Source: JANXUF01 sp043747685 (GTDB taxonomy: Bacteria > Actinomycetota > Acidimicrobiia > Acidimicrobiales > Ilumatobacteraceae). Taken from it: a stretch of 64,000 nt of DNA. The stretch covers positions 9,016-73,015 of the forward strand of contig JAYTOR010000089.1 in assembly GCA_043747685.1 (NCBI GenBank), read 5' to 3'. The notes below the pieces were generated by a model. The model ran no database searches. It worked only from the letters and a program-made list of their open reading frames with translations, and was not told where the DNA came from. How positions within the stretch are numbered: position 1 is the first letter of the stretch; every line of letters begins with the position of its first letter. The position numbers and the translations under genes are program-made. Positions 42,311 through 51,358 of the stretch are shown here, one piece after another.

Positions 42311-44266
42311 ATGTCAGACATCTCCAAACAGCCCTCCACCGACTATGGCGCGAAGGATATTCAGGTCCTCGAAGGCCTCGATCCGGTGCGCAAACGACCC
42401 GGTATGTACATCGGATCGACTGGTCTGCAGGGCCTGCACCACCTCATCTGGGAGGTCGTCGACAATGCCGTCGACGAGGCGATGGCCGGGTTCTGTACGC
42501 GTGTCAACGTCACCTTGCTCGCTGACGGTGGTTGCCGGGTCGACGATGACGGGCGAGGTATCCCGGTCGATCCGTATCCGTCCGGCCCGCACAAAGGCAA
42601 GAGTGCCGCCGAGGTCGTGCTCACCGTGCTCCACGCCGGCGGCAAGTTCGGCGGCGACGGTTACAAGGTGTCCGGCGGGCTGCACGGCGTCGGTGTCAGC
42701 GTCGTCAACGCCTTGTCCGAACGCCTGACGATCGACATCGACAAGCAGGGAACCCGCTACCACCAGGACTACGCAGATGGAGGCAAGCCGGCGGGACCGA
42801 TCGTGGTCGTCGGCCCGACGACCACTCCGTGGCGCACCACTGGCACCAGCGTGGCATTCTGGCCTGACGCTGGGGTCTTCCAGGCTGAAGGCACGGAGTT
42901 CGTTGCTCGTACCGTGCTTGAACGGCTGCAGACGATGGCCTTCTTGAACAAGGGACTGCAGATCACCTTCAACGACGAACGTGAAGGGAAAGAGCAGACG
43001 GTCACCTATCAGTACGCAGGCGGCATCGTCGATTTCGTTAGGCACCTGAACACCAGCAAGGAAGCACTCTTCGCCAAGGTCGTCTCGTTCGAAGACGAGG
43101 ACAACGAAGGACAGATGCTCGACATCGCCATGCAGTGGAACACGGGATACTACGAAGGCATCCACGGCTACGCCAACGGCATCTCGACGACGGAGGGCGG
43201 CATGCATGTCGAAGGCTTCCGTTCGGCTCTGACCAGCGTGATCAACAAGTACGCACGGGCGAAGAACATCCTCAAGGAGAAGGAAGAGAACCTCCTCGGC
43301 GAGGACATACGCGAAGGTCTCACGGCGATTCTGTCCGTGAAGTTGCGCGAACCACAATTCGAAGGCCAGACGAAGGCCAAGCTCGGTAACGTCCCGATGC
43401 GATCCTTCGTTCAGAAGGCGACGAACGAACGCCTGGCCGAATGGCTCGAGGAGAACCCGGCAGAGGCCGCCAAGATCGTCAAGAAGGGGATAGCGGCGGC
43501 GCAGGCACGCCTCGCCGCCAAAAATGCCCGCAATGCCGTTCGCCGCAAGACGGCGCTGACAGGTGCCGGCATGCCGGAGAAGCTCAAGGACTGCATCTCC
43601 AACAACCCCGACGAATGCGAACTGTTCATCGTCGAGGGTGACTCTGCAGGGGGTTCCGGGCTCAACGCTCGTGATCCCCGAACGCAGGCACTGTTGCCGG
43701 TGCGTGGAAAGATCCTCAACGTCGAACGGGCGCGGCTCGATCGGATGCTCAAGAACAACGAGGTCATCGCCCTGATCACGGCGATCGGCGGTGGCGTCGG
43801 CGACGAGTTCGACGTCTCCAAGGCCCGCTATCACAAGGTCATCGCGCTCTGCGACGCCGATGTCGACGGCAGCCACATCCGCACCCTGTTGCTGACGTTC
43901 TTCTATCGCCAGATGCGTCAACTGGTCGAGGCCGGCTTCGTGTATATCGCCCAACCGCCGCTGTTCTCGACCGAGGTGGGGACGCAGAAGGTCTATCTCA
44001 AAGATGACTTTGCCAAGACCCGGTTCCTGGCGGAGCATCCGAATCACAAGAAGGAGTTCCAGCGGCTGAAGGGCCTCGGCGAGATGGACTGGGAAGAACT
44101 GCGCGATACGACGATGATCGCCAGCAAGCGCACATTGCTGCAGGTGACCGTCGAAGAAGCGGCGCTCGCCGACGACATCGTCAGCGTGCTGATGGGTGAC
44201 GACGTCGAAAGCCGTAAACACTTCATCCAGACGAATGCCGCAGACGTCCGCTTCCTCGACATCTGA
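42311..44266 (+). CDS. gyrB: DNA gyrase subunit B
   Basis: About 651 residues, the compact form without the Gram-negative insertion. GHKL ATPase motifs: IWEVVDNAVDEAMAG, DDDGRGIPVDPYPSG, GGLHGVGVSVVNAL. TOPRIM motifs: FIVEGDSAGGSGLNARDPRT and ALCDADVDGSHIRTLLL, with PVRGKILNVERARLDRML. It starts at the ATG at 42311, preceded by AAGGAAAAG; the frame upstream adds 28 atypical residues. gyrA follows after 69 bases. Confidence 0.97.
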   Translation: MSDISKQPSTDYGAKDIQVLEGLDPVRKRPGMYIGSTGLQGLHHLIWEVVDNAVDEAMAGFCTRVNVTLLADGGCRVDDDGRGIPVDPYPSGPHKGKSAAEVVLTVLHAGGKFGGDGYKVSGGLHGVGVSVVNALSERLTIDIDKQGTRYHQDYADGGKPAGPIVVVGPTTTPWRTTGTSVAFWPDAGVFQAEGTEFVARTVLERLQTMAFLNKGLQITFNDEREGKEQTVTYQYAGGIVDFVRHLNTSKEALFAKVVSFEDEDNEGQMLDIAMQWNTGYYEGIHGYANGISTTEGGMHVEGFRSALTSVINKYARAKNILKEKEENLLGEDIREGLTAILSVKLREPQFEGQTKAKLGNVPMRSFVQKATNERLAEWLEENPAEAAKIVKKGIAAAQARLAAKNARNAVRRKTALTGAGMPEKLKDCISNNPDECELFIVEGDSAGGSGLNARDPRTQALLPVRGKILNVERARLDRMLKNNEVIALITAIGGGVGDEFDVSKARYHKVIALCDADVDGSHIRTLLLTFFYRQMRQLVEAGFVYIAQPPLFSTEVGTQKVYLKDDFAKTRFLAEHPNHKKEFQRLKGLGEMDWEELRDTTMIASKRTLLQVTVEEAALADDIVSVLMGDDVESRKHFIQTNAADVRFLDI

Positions 44267-44335
44267 TGTGGTGTCTCTCCGAACCTCGGTGACGAATTTT
44301 CTTGACGAATTTCTTTTTGACGAAGGCAAACGACC

Positions 44336-46966
44336 ATGAGTGATCTTCCGCCAGACGAACCCGCCGATGTCAGCCCCGACGAGCCCGGCAACAACGTCCA
44401 ACCGATCCAACTGCAAGACGAGATGGAGCGCTCCTTCCTCGAGTATGCGATGTCGGTCATCGTCTCCCGCGCCCTCCCGGATGTGCGCGACGGGCTCAAG
44501 CCGGTGCATCGCCGCATCCTCTGGGACATGGACGAACAGGGTTTTCGCCCGAACCGTCCGTTCGTCAAATGCGCCCGTGTCAGTGGCGACACGATCGCCA
44601 AGTACCACCCGCACGCCGAAGGTTCTGTCTACGACGCTCTCGTGCGCATGGCCCAGCCGTTCTCGCTCCGGCATCCGCTGATCGATTTCCACGGCAACTA
44701 CGGTTCACCCGATTTCGGTGCCGCAGCGCAGCGATACACCGAATGTCGGTTGCACCCGCTGGCGATGCACCTGCTCGCCGATATCAACGAGGACACCGTC
44801 GACATGCAGGCGAACTACGACGGGCGGCTCGAGGAGCCAACGGTACTGCCTGCTCGCTTCCCGAACCTGCTCGTCAATGGCAGCCAGGGGATTGCCGTCG
44901 GTATGGCGACGAACATCCCACCGCACAATCTCGGCGAAGTCATCAACGCGACGTTGCACCTGATCGACAACCCTGACGCAACTTCTGACGATCTCATGCA
45001 GTTCGTCAAAGGCCCCGACTTTCCCACGGGGGGCTTCATTCTGGGCCGCGCCGGGATTCTCGATGCCTATCGAACGGGTCGTGGCAGTATCAAGATGCGC
45101 GCTGACGCCGAAATCGTCGAAGGCAAGCGCGGCGGCTATCAGATCGTTGTCAGGGCAATGCCGTACCAGACGAAGATTTCCAGCGTCTCCGCACGCATCG
45201 TCGAACTCGTCGACAGCGGTGACCTCGACGGAATCGCCGACATCAACGACAACTCTGCAGGTGGCAAGACCGAATTGGTCGTGATGGTCAAGCGTGACGC
45301 CAACGCCAATGTGGTGCTCAACAACCTCTTCAAGATGACCGACTTGCAGACGAGTTTCGGCGTCAACATGGTGGCATTGGTCGACGGAATTCCGCGCACA
45401 CTGAACCTCGCCCAGGCACTGTCGGGCTACATCGATCATCAGGTCGACGTCATCACCCGCCGCACGAGGTTCCGCCTGGACAAGACGAAGCGGCGCGAAC
45501 ACATCCTCCAAGGTCGGTTGAAGGCGCTCAACGTCATCGACCAGATCATCGCCCTCATCCGTGGTAGTGAGGATCCTGCAGCGGCCAAGGCCGGCCTGAT
45601 GGCGGTGCCGTTCGAGTTCAGTGAAGCGCAGGCCATCGACATCCTCGACATGCAACTGCGTCAGTTGACACGGCTGTCGCGTATCGATATCGAAACCGAG
45701 ATCGCTGAATTGCTCGAACGTATTATCGAACTGCAGTCGATTCTCGACGACCCGGTGAAACTTCGTGGCGTCATCAAGGACGAGATGACGGCGATCCGCG
45801 ACGACTTCGCCACACCTCGCGTCTGCAAGTTGACGCATGACGCCGGCGAGATGAGCGTCGAGGACTTCGTCGACGACAAGGAACTCGTCGTCGTGATGAC
45901 CGAAGCCGGGTACATCAAGACGGTCGCTGCGGGCTCGTTCAAGACCCAGAGTCGGGGTGGCCGCGGCGTCAGCGGGGCGAAGTTGAAGGCGGAGGATCTC
46001 GTCAGCCACGTCATCTTCACGACAGCGCACGCCTTCCTGCTGTTCTTCTCCAACCGCGGCAAGGTGTATCGGCTCAGGGCGCACGAGATTCCCGAGCGTG
46101 AACGCACCGCCAAGGGCATCCCGATCGTCAACCTGTTGCCGTTGCAGACCGAGAACGGCGAACACATCCAGGCGATCATCGACACCCGCACCTTTGCGGG
46201 CGAGCGGTTCCTGTTCTTCGCGACCCGCAAAGGAACCGTCAAGAAGACGATTTTCACCGAATACGACTCGAGCCGCCGTGATGGACTCATCGCCATCAAC
46301 CTGCGCGACGACGACGAATTGGTCAAGGTCATCGAGACGACGGGCGGCGACGACATCTTCATGGTGGCGCGGTCAGGTATGACGATCCGTTTCAGCGAGG
46401 ACGAAGTCCGGCCGATGGGTCGCTCGGCCGGCGGTGTGCGCGGTATGAAGTTGCGTGCCGGCGACGAACTCGTCTCCGTCGACGTTGCCAGAGAAGGCGC
46501 AGCATTGCTCGTCGTCACCGAATCCGGATACGGAAAGCGCACGGAATTCGACCGCTTCAATATCCAGGGCCGCGGCGGCTTCGGTGTCATCGGTATCAAG
46601 CTCACCGGTAAGAAGGGCAAGGTCGTCGCCGCCTTCATGGTTGGGCTCGAAGACGACATCGTTGCCGTCTCCAGTGGCGGCGTGATGATCCGCATGGCTG
46701 TCCGTGAGATTTCTGCACAGGGACGCGACGCGACGGGTGTCCGGGTGATGAACCTCGACGAAGGTCAAACTGTCGCGTCGGTTGCCCCCATTCTGGCGAC
46801 GCCAGGAGACGAGACATCTGTAGAAGGTGGCGAGTCGACCTATGACGGTGATGACGACACGTTGGTCGACGACACGTCAGGCGATGACACTTCCGGCGGT
46901 GATATGTCGCTCGATGATGGCGCTGGCGATGATGGTGAGGCCGAAGAGCCGTCCGACGAGGACTGA
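44336..46966 (+). CDS. gyrA: DNA gyrase subunit A
   Basis: 876 residues. Catalytic tyrosine in AAAQRYTECRLHPL, QPIQL-type opening and VSRALPDVRDGLKPVHRRIL. The C-terminal wrapping domain holds the GyrA box QSRGGRGVSG. The quinolone-determining region reads YHPHAEGSVYDALVRM: the usual Gly-Asp-Ser/Ala (E. coli 81-83) is replaced by Ala-Glu-Gly. The last 50 residues are very acidic (DDTSGDDTSGG-like), as in other GyrA tails that tune supercoiling. Confidence 0.97.
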   Translation: MSDLPPDEPADVSPDEPGNNVQPIQLQDEMERSFLEYAMSVIVSRALPDVRDGLKPVHRRILWDMDEQGFRPNRPFVKCARVSGDTIAKYHPHAEGSVYDALVRMAQPFSLRHPLIDFHGNYGSPDFGAAAQRYTECRLHPLAMHLLADINEDTVDMQANYDGRLEEPTVLPARFPNLLVNGSQGIAVGMATNIPPHNLGEVINATLHLIDNPDATSDDLMQFVKGPDFPTGGFILGRAGILDAYRTGRGSIKMRADAEIVEGKRGGYQIVVRAMPYQTKISSVSARIVELVDSGDLDGIADINDNSAGGKTELVVMVKRDANANVVLNNLFKMTDLQTSFGVNMVALVDGIPRTLNLAQALSGYIDHQVDVITRRTRFRLDKTKRREHILQGRLKALNVIDQIIALIRGSEDPAAAKAGLMAVPFEFSEAQAIDILDMQLRQLTRLSRIDIETEIAELLERIIELQSILDDPVKLRGVIKDEMTAIRDDFATPRVCKLTHDAGEMSVEDFVDDKELVVVMTEAGYIKTVAAGSFKTQSRGGRGVSGAKLKAEDLVSHVIFTTAHAFLLFFSNRGKVYRLRAHEIPERERTAKGIPIVNLLPLQTENGEHIQAIIDTRTFAGERFLFFATRKGTVKKTIFTEYDSSRRDGLIAINLRDDDELVKVIETTGGDDIFMVARSGMTIRFSEDEVRPMGRSAGGVRGMKLRAGDELVSVDVAREGAALLVVTESGYGKRTEFDRFNIQGRGGFGVIGIKLTGKKGKVVAAFMVGLEDDIVAVSSGGVMIRMAVREISAQGRDATGVRVMNLDEGQTVASVAPILATPGDETSVEGGESTYDGDDDTLVDDTSGDDTSGGDMSLDDGAGDDGEAEEPSDED

Positions 46967-47076
46967 CCCGACGTACGTTGCGTCTTCATCTCGCTGCAAC
47001 GCATCGTGCGCTCTGCGCCTACTCGCGGCTTTCGCCGCCGATTGATCACTCACTCATCGATCGAAACGACGTGGCC

Positions 47077-47493
47077 ATGACTCACGAAACTGCAGAGCAA
47101 CCCTCAGCCCACCACCCAACCGGATTCAGGATGGCACGAACCATCGATGTGGGCGACGAACGCGGCCAGGCTGTCGCGCTCGTCGTCGGTCTCGTCGGGG
47201 TGCTGGCGGTCATCGTGCTGGCTATTGGCATGTTCGGAATACGCGTCAGTGATCTGGCACGGGCGCGAACGGCAGCAGACGCTGCGGCATTGGCAGGTGC
47301 CGCAGAGGGACAGCGCGCAGCGTCCCGAACTGCGTCCGCGAACGGAGCTCATCTGGATTCGTTCACGATGATCGGCAGCGACGTACTCGTCCGCGTGAGC
47401 ATCGGCGAGGTGTCGGCAACAGCGCGCGCCGCGATTGACAGCGCAGGATTGCCTACACTTGGCAGCAATGGCTCAGATCGACGCTCCGGCTGA
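47077..47493 (+). CDS. TadG-like N-terminal domain protein
   Basis: About 138 residues. The segment ERGQAVALVVGLVGVLAVIV followed by DLARARTAADAAALAGAAEG is the pattern of TadE/TadG-like N-terminal domains, an envelope-anchored prepilin-like helix. The C-terminal part is short, so this is a minimal version. It follows gyrA and overlaps the next gene by 26 bases. Function is inferred from the domain only. Confidence 0.75.
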   Translation: MTHETAEQPSAHHPTGFRMARTIDVGDERGQAVALVVGLVGVLAVIVLAIGMFGIRVSDLARARTAADAAALAGAAEGQRAASRTASANGAHLDSFTMIGSDVLVRVSIGEVSATARAAIDSAGLPTLGSNGSDRRSG

Positions 47494-48775
47494 CGAGGAC
47501 ACAGGGGGCCTAATTCGCCCGCCCGTGGTCGCCGAGTCACCGGACGGTGGCGACGATGCCGATGACCTCGCCGCTCACGGACTCGACGTGGATGGTTCAC
47601 GTTTAGGTGATTCGACCGATGGAACACGTCGTGCCTCGACTCCGGGAAATCGTCGCAACTCGGCGAGCGGAGCATCGAACCCTGCCTCCAATGGATTGAG
47701 TAATGGACATCGGAACAGTGGCACTCCCAACGGTTCGACCACGGGCGTCTCGTTGGAATCGCCGAGCAGCAACGGGCTCGCTCGGCCAGTCATGCCGGTT
47801 GCTCCGCCAGCACCGTTCGACCTGGCATACGACGAGTTCGCCGCTCCGCAGTCGCTCGATCCCGATTCCGATTCCGAAGGCTCGCTGTTCGATGATCACT
47901 CCTTCGGTGATGGATCCCACGAGGGAGCGCTCGGGGGGGTGCCAGCGGCCGACGTCGGAGCGACACCCATCGATGACCTGGTGGCCCGCACGCCGCCGCT
48001 GCGTCCGTATATCGAAGACGACCCCACTGGTCCGGTGATCAGTCCAGCACCGATCGATCCCCGAACTACCAGGATCGGTGAGACACGGATCCTTCCGGTG
48101 TCACCCGTGACCTTTGCCGTCCCGGCGAGCATCACACCGGCACCGACGATCCGGCCCGGTATCAGGCTGCGCCGCCGGCCCCGCCCACGCGTTCGCCGCG
48201 TTCGCCGCGTCATCCGCTCGGTCGACACGTGGACCATATTCAAGGTGTCGTTGATCTTCTACCTGGCGATGTACGTCATTTTCCTCGTAGCGTCCGTACT
48301 GCTGTGGCGAGTCGCCAATGCCACGGGCACACTCGACAACATCCAGACGTTCCTCACCCACTACGGATGGGAAACCTTCAAGTTCCGTGGCGGCGAGATC
48401 TACCACGCCGTGTGGATCATCGGACTGTTCCTCGTCGTTGCCGGTGTCGGATTGAACGTGACGGTGGCAACGCTGTTCAATCTGATTGCCGATCTCGTCG
48501 GCGGAGTTCGAGTAACGGTGCTCGAAGAAGAAGTCCGCTTGCGCCCGCGCGTGCAGATCACCAAGGCGGTGATGCCGCACCAGGCGCCGGCCGCAGCGTC
48601 CTCGGTCGCGCCGACGCCGGGAGAACCGATCGACATGCCCACCGGCCCGCGGATCTCCGAGTACGACCCCGGATCCGTCGAACTGGCGCCGGACTTCACG
48701 TCCGACATCGTCTGGATCGCCCCGACCTCCCAAGCCAACGCTGCGGCCGCTTCTCCGGTAACGGAAACGAATTGA
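47468..48775 (+). CDS. DUF3566 membrane protein (Rv0007-type)
   Basis: About 435 residues. A long disordered Ser/Asn/Asp/Pro-rich N-terminus (1-240) and a basic RLRRRPRPRVRRVRRVIR stretch precede the DUF3566 domain, which has SVDTWTIFKVSLIFYLAMYV and a second span AVWIIGLFLVVAGVGLNVTV. In mycobacteria the DUF3566 gene lies directly after gyrA near tRNA-Ile, as here. Function unknown; the domain occurs in actinobacterial envelope proteins. Confidence 0.85.
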   Translation: MAQIDAPADEDTGGLIRPPVVAESPDGGDDADDLAAHGLDVDGSRLGDSTDGTRRASTPGNRRNSASGASNPASNGLSNGHRNSGTPNGSTTGVSLESPSSNGLARPVMPVAPPAPFDLAYDEFAAPQSLDPDSDSEGSLFDDHSFGDGSHEGALGGVPAADVGATPIDDLVARTPPLRPYIEDDPTGPVISPAPIDPRTTRIGETRILPVSPVTFAVPASITPAPTIRPGIRLRRRPRPRVRRVRRVIRSVDTWTIFKVSLIFYLAMYVIFLVASVLLWRVANATGTLDNIQTFLTHYGWETFKFRGGEIYHAVWIIGLFLVVAGVGLNVTVATLFNLIADLVGGVRVTVLEEEVRLRPRVQITKAVMPHQAPAAASSVAPTPGEPIDMPTGPRISEYDPGSVELAPDFTSDIVWIAPTSQANAAAASPVTETN

Positions 48776-48815
48776 CGCACATGCCTTCGTTGCCGATATC
48801 GTGGCGAGCCGCAAC

Positions 48816-48892
48816 GGGGCTATAGCTCAGTCGGTTAGAGCGTCACACTGATAATGTGAAGGTCGCTGGTTCGATTCCAGCTAGCCCCACCA
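48816..48892 (+). tRNA. tRNA-Ile (GAT)
   Basis: Acceptor GGGGCTA pairs with TAGCCCC; D arm AGCTCAGTCGGTTAGAGC; anticodon loop CTGATAA with anticodon GAT; T arm CTGGTTCGATTCCAG. Discriminator A at 48889 and an encoded CCA at 48890-48892. It is the usual tRNA-Ile downstream of the gyrA/DUF3566 genes. Confidence 0.97.
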
Positions 48893-49083
48893 CCGCTGAA
48901 CTGCGGGAATACGGTTTTCGACAGTCGTTCAGTACGACGGCTCACCGACGTGAGTCTTCGGTTCGGCGAATTCAGACGGGCGACGGAGGCCATCAAGCCG
49001 ATCTGCTAAACGGCGTTGTCCCCAAATGAGCGCCCGGTGTCGTTGGGTGTCAGCTCGTGTCGGTCAGTACCGCCGCAGCGTCG

Positions 49084-49491
49084 TCAGGTGGCGGAGAGGT
49101 ACAGCACTGGCACGGTCATCGTCGGCGAGGCAGCCAACTTGCGGTCACCGGTCAGCAGCGATGGGTCGAGTTGCTCGGCGAGAGCGAAGTAAAGGGCGTC
49201 CGCAAACGTGATGTTGTGGCGCTTCTCCCACGCTGGTCGAAAGAGCTCGCGTAGCTGCACCCGTCGAAGGGGTAGGCGGAGGAGCCGTTCGATGGACATC
49301 TCCAGCTGAGTATCCGTGAGGATCTGTCCGTTGCTCCATTTGCGCAGCACGGCGCCGCATTCGGCGTAGAAGTGCTCGGGCGCGAAGAGCTGCGCACCGT
49401 CAGGAATGAGACGCCGCAGGATCCGTCCCGTCTTCGTATCGCCGGCAATCTCGATTCCGGCTGACGCGTCGACAAGGACGCGCTCGGTCAT
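49084..49491 (-). CDS. PIN-domain toxin, VapC type
   Basis: 135-residue ribonuclease toxin. Acidic metal-binding residues are seen in VLVDASAGIE, FYAECGAVL, NITFADALYFALAEQL and SLLTGDRKLA, matching the four-acid PIN active site. The gene overlaps its upstream partner by four bases (ATGA), the usual antitoxin-toxin arrangement. The pair lies 192 bases from tRNA-Ile, a common insertion spot. Confidence 0.87.
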   Translation of the reverse strand: MTERVLVDASAGIEIAGDTKTGRILRRLIPDGAQLFAPEHFYAECGAVLRKWSNGQILTDTQLEMSIERLLRLPLRRVQLRELFRPAWEKRHNITFADALYFALAEQLDPSLLTGDRKLAASPTMTVPVLYLSAT

Positions 49492-49691
49492 GTCTCGCCT
49501 TGGTCGCGTATCTCTCGGAGCGTGTCAGCGGCGGAGACCGAGGCGCAGACTGGCTGTCCGTCGGCGGACTCCTCAAGCCACGCACGGAGCGCAGCGGTGT
49601 ACTCGTCATCGGACATCGCCGTGAACTCGTCGACGATCACGCTCACTGCTGGGCATGTTCGAGCTTGTTCAGTCGACATGTCAGAATCCAT
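49488..49691 (-). CDS. Antitoxin partner of the PIN toxin
   Basis: 67 residues, acidic, with SDDEYTAALRAWLEESADGQ and the C-terminal SAADTLREIRDQGET, typical of a toxin-binding tail. A clear DNA-binding N-terminal fold is not evident. Position upstream of the PIN toxin with a four-base overlap makes the role likely. The start may instead be MSTEQ, four codons in. Confidence 0.7.
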   Translation of the reverse strand: MDSDMSTEQARTCPAVSVIVDEFTAMSDDEYTAALRAWLEESADGQPVCASVSAADTLREIRDQGET

Positions 49692-49773
49692 ACAGCCGCT
49701 CGCGCCAGCGTCTTCGTCGTATAGCGAACGCGCACTCCTGTGGCTCGGATTGCCGTCGCAACTACGGCCGAGA

Positions 49774-50496
49774 TCAGGCGAGGGTGTCTGTGGGGGATGA
49801 CTGCTCGGTCGAGCGACGCGGCACAGCCCGTTTACAACACGATGCGATCGGCGAATCCGAGAGACTTTCGGCCTTTTGTGACGTCACGCACTGCTGATGC
49901 TCCTTCTGCCTGGTGAGACCGCAAGTGATCGTCGCGATTGCGTGATCCCTGATCGAGGAGGCATCGGCTACGGGCAATGGACTGCCATCTGGCGCAACGA
50001 GCGCGCTCACGATTGCAGGGCTCCTCGGGCTGCGCGCGTCGCCGACACCGGCGGCAACACAGCCGACCAGCGCTCCAATCGCCAATGAACGGAGTGCGGT
50101 CGAACCGCTGGTTACGGTTCGTTGACCCGCCCGCGTGACGACGATGAGCGTTGCAACCGAGGCGACCAACCCGATTGCGCACCACGGTCCGACACTCACG
50201 ACGTGCGCGACATTGTCGTACGTGTCACCCACACTCCACGGCCACCAACTCCAAACAGCCGTCGGAACATTCTCAGAGTTCGTCCCCGGCGACATCCCAG
50301 AGAAATCGACGAACACCCAGACGACGCATGGGACAGCAGGAGCCGCGCGAATCGTAAACCATCCAGCTCGAGCGAGCCATCGTTGCGACGCCGAGGTGCG
50401 CAACCTCATCTGTTCGAATTCCACCCGTGCTATTCGCCGACCCACTTCCGAAGCGAGCACCCACGATCGAACGATCCACCGTCGAACGGCCGTCAT
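49774..50496 (-). CDS. Hypothetical membrane protein
   Basis: 240 residues with three hydrophobic segments (IRAAPAVPCVVWVFVDFSG, GPWCAIGLVASVATLIVV and LRSLAIGALVGCVAAGVG) and a polar, Cys-containing C-terminus. Trp-rich SWWPWSVGDTYDNVAH lies between the first two. No family is recognised. Plus-strand frames of similar length overlap it, but they are Arg/Thr-rich shadows. Confidence 0.5.
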   Translation of the reverse strand: MTAVRRWIVRSWVLASEVGRRIARVEFEQMRLRTSASQRWLARAGWFTIRAAPAVPCVVWVFVDFSGMSPGTNSENVPTAVWSWWPWSVGDTYDNVAHVVSVGPWCAIGLVASVATLIVVTRAGQRTVTSGSTALRSLAIGALVGCVAAGVGDARSPRSPAIVSALVAPDGSPLPVADASSIRDHAIATITCGLTRQKEHQQCVTSQKAESLSDSPIASCCKRAVPRRSTEQSSPTDTLA

Positions 50497-50631
50497 TCGG
50501 GATCAGCCTGTGAGGTCTGCCGCCGTCAGGGAGCGTCAACCGGACGTTACGCGAGTGCGAATTGCAACGCCTATGTGCCACGGAGGTGTGGCCGGTTGCG
50601 CAGAGGCGACGGCGGGCTGCTTCGTTCAGGA

Positions 50632-50663
50632 GTCGGATGTCGGATGTCGGATGTCGGATGTCG
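50632..50663. repeat. 7-bp tandem repeat, 4.6 copies
   Basis: GTCGGAT is repeated four times exactly and then partly (GTCG). It lies in the gap between the hypothetical membrane protein and the PPOX-family gene. Simple-sequence repeats of this kind can vary in copy number. Confidence 0.9.
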
Positions 50664-50800
50664 CCAGAAGCGTCAGCTCGGACCGTCCGATAACCCCCGG
50701 AGGTGGTGGCCTTCGGGCGACGCACCGAAGTCACCGCATCCCGTCGATGTGACGGCTGGGGTGACATCGACGCAGCGATGAGCCACGAGAGTCGCCGCTG

Positions 50801-51358
50801 ATGGGACTTTCGGCCGTGGCGGAGCGTTCGCACATCGGCGACGATACGGAGATGGAACCATCAGTTACCGAATCGACGCAGGTCCTGTCCGAAGCAGATT
50901 GCCTGGCGTTGTTGCAGGTGACCGAGGTCGGACGGCTGGCCATTGCGATCAACAACGTTCCCGACATCTTCCCACTCAACTTCGTCGTCGATCACGGCAC
51001 CATCGTCTTCCGCAGTGCAGAAGGGACGAAGCTCGCTGGCGCAGTGCTCGGCAAATCCGTTGCCTTCGAAGTCGACGGATGGAACGACACCACCGGCGTC
51101 GCCTGGAGCGTGATTGTCAAGGGCCATGCCGTCGAGATCGAGAGTATAAACGAATTGTTCGAGGCGATCGACCTACCGCTCTACCCGTGGCATTCCGCCC
51201 CGAAGCACCGATTCGTCCGGATCCGTCCGAGCCAGATCACCGGGAGGCAATTCCGTCTGGCCTATTCCCCCACCGGAAACGAACCGAAGACCTCGCCAGC
51301 GGTACCATCTGCTACGAGCAACGGCCGGAGCGCTCGGAGCGCGGCGCCCAGCCTGTAG
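50801..51358 (+). CDS. Pyridoxamine 5'-phosphate oxidase-family flavin protein
   Basis: 185 residues. The split-barrel FMN- or F420-binding fold is seen in LSEADCLALLQVTEVGRLAI, NVPDIFPLNFVVDHGTIVFR and VAFEVDGWNDTTGVAWSVIV, followed by VKGHAVEI. This resembles NimA-like or F420/FMN-dependent reductases of the PPOX superfamily; the cofactor is not decided by sequence. Its last 97 bases overlap the 3' end of the sigma factor gene on the other strand. The start may be the ATG at 50852. Confidence 0.8.
   Translation: MGLSAVAERSHIGDDTEMEPSVTESTQVLSEADCLALLQVTEVGRLAIAINNVPDIFPLNFVVDHGTIVFRSAEGTKLAGAVLGKSVAFEVDGWNDTTGVAWSVIVKGHAVEIESINELFEAIDLPLYPWHSAPKHRFVRIRPSQITGRQFRLAYSPTGNEPKTSPAVPSATSNGRSARSAAPSL

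Noticed and set aside
42314..44692. A 792-residue open frame on the minus strand opposite gyrB/gyrA
   Set aside because: It is the antisense shadow of gyrB, which has all family motifs. Long opposite-strand frames are common in GC-rich DNA.
44705..46165. A 486-residue minus-strand frame opposite gyrA
   Set aside because: Antisense shadow of gyrA with no recognisable domain.
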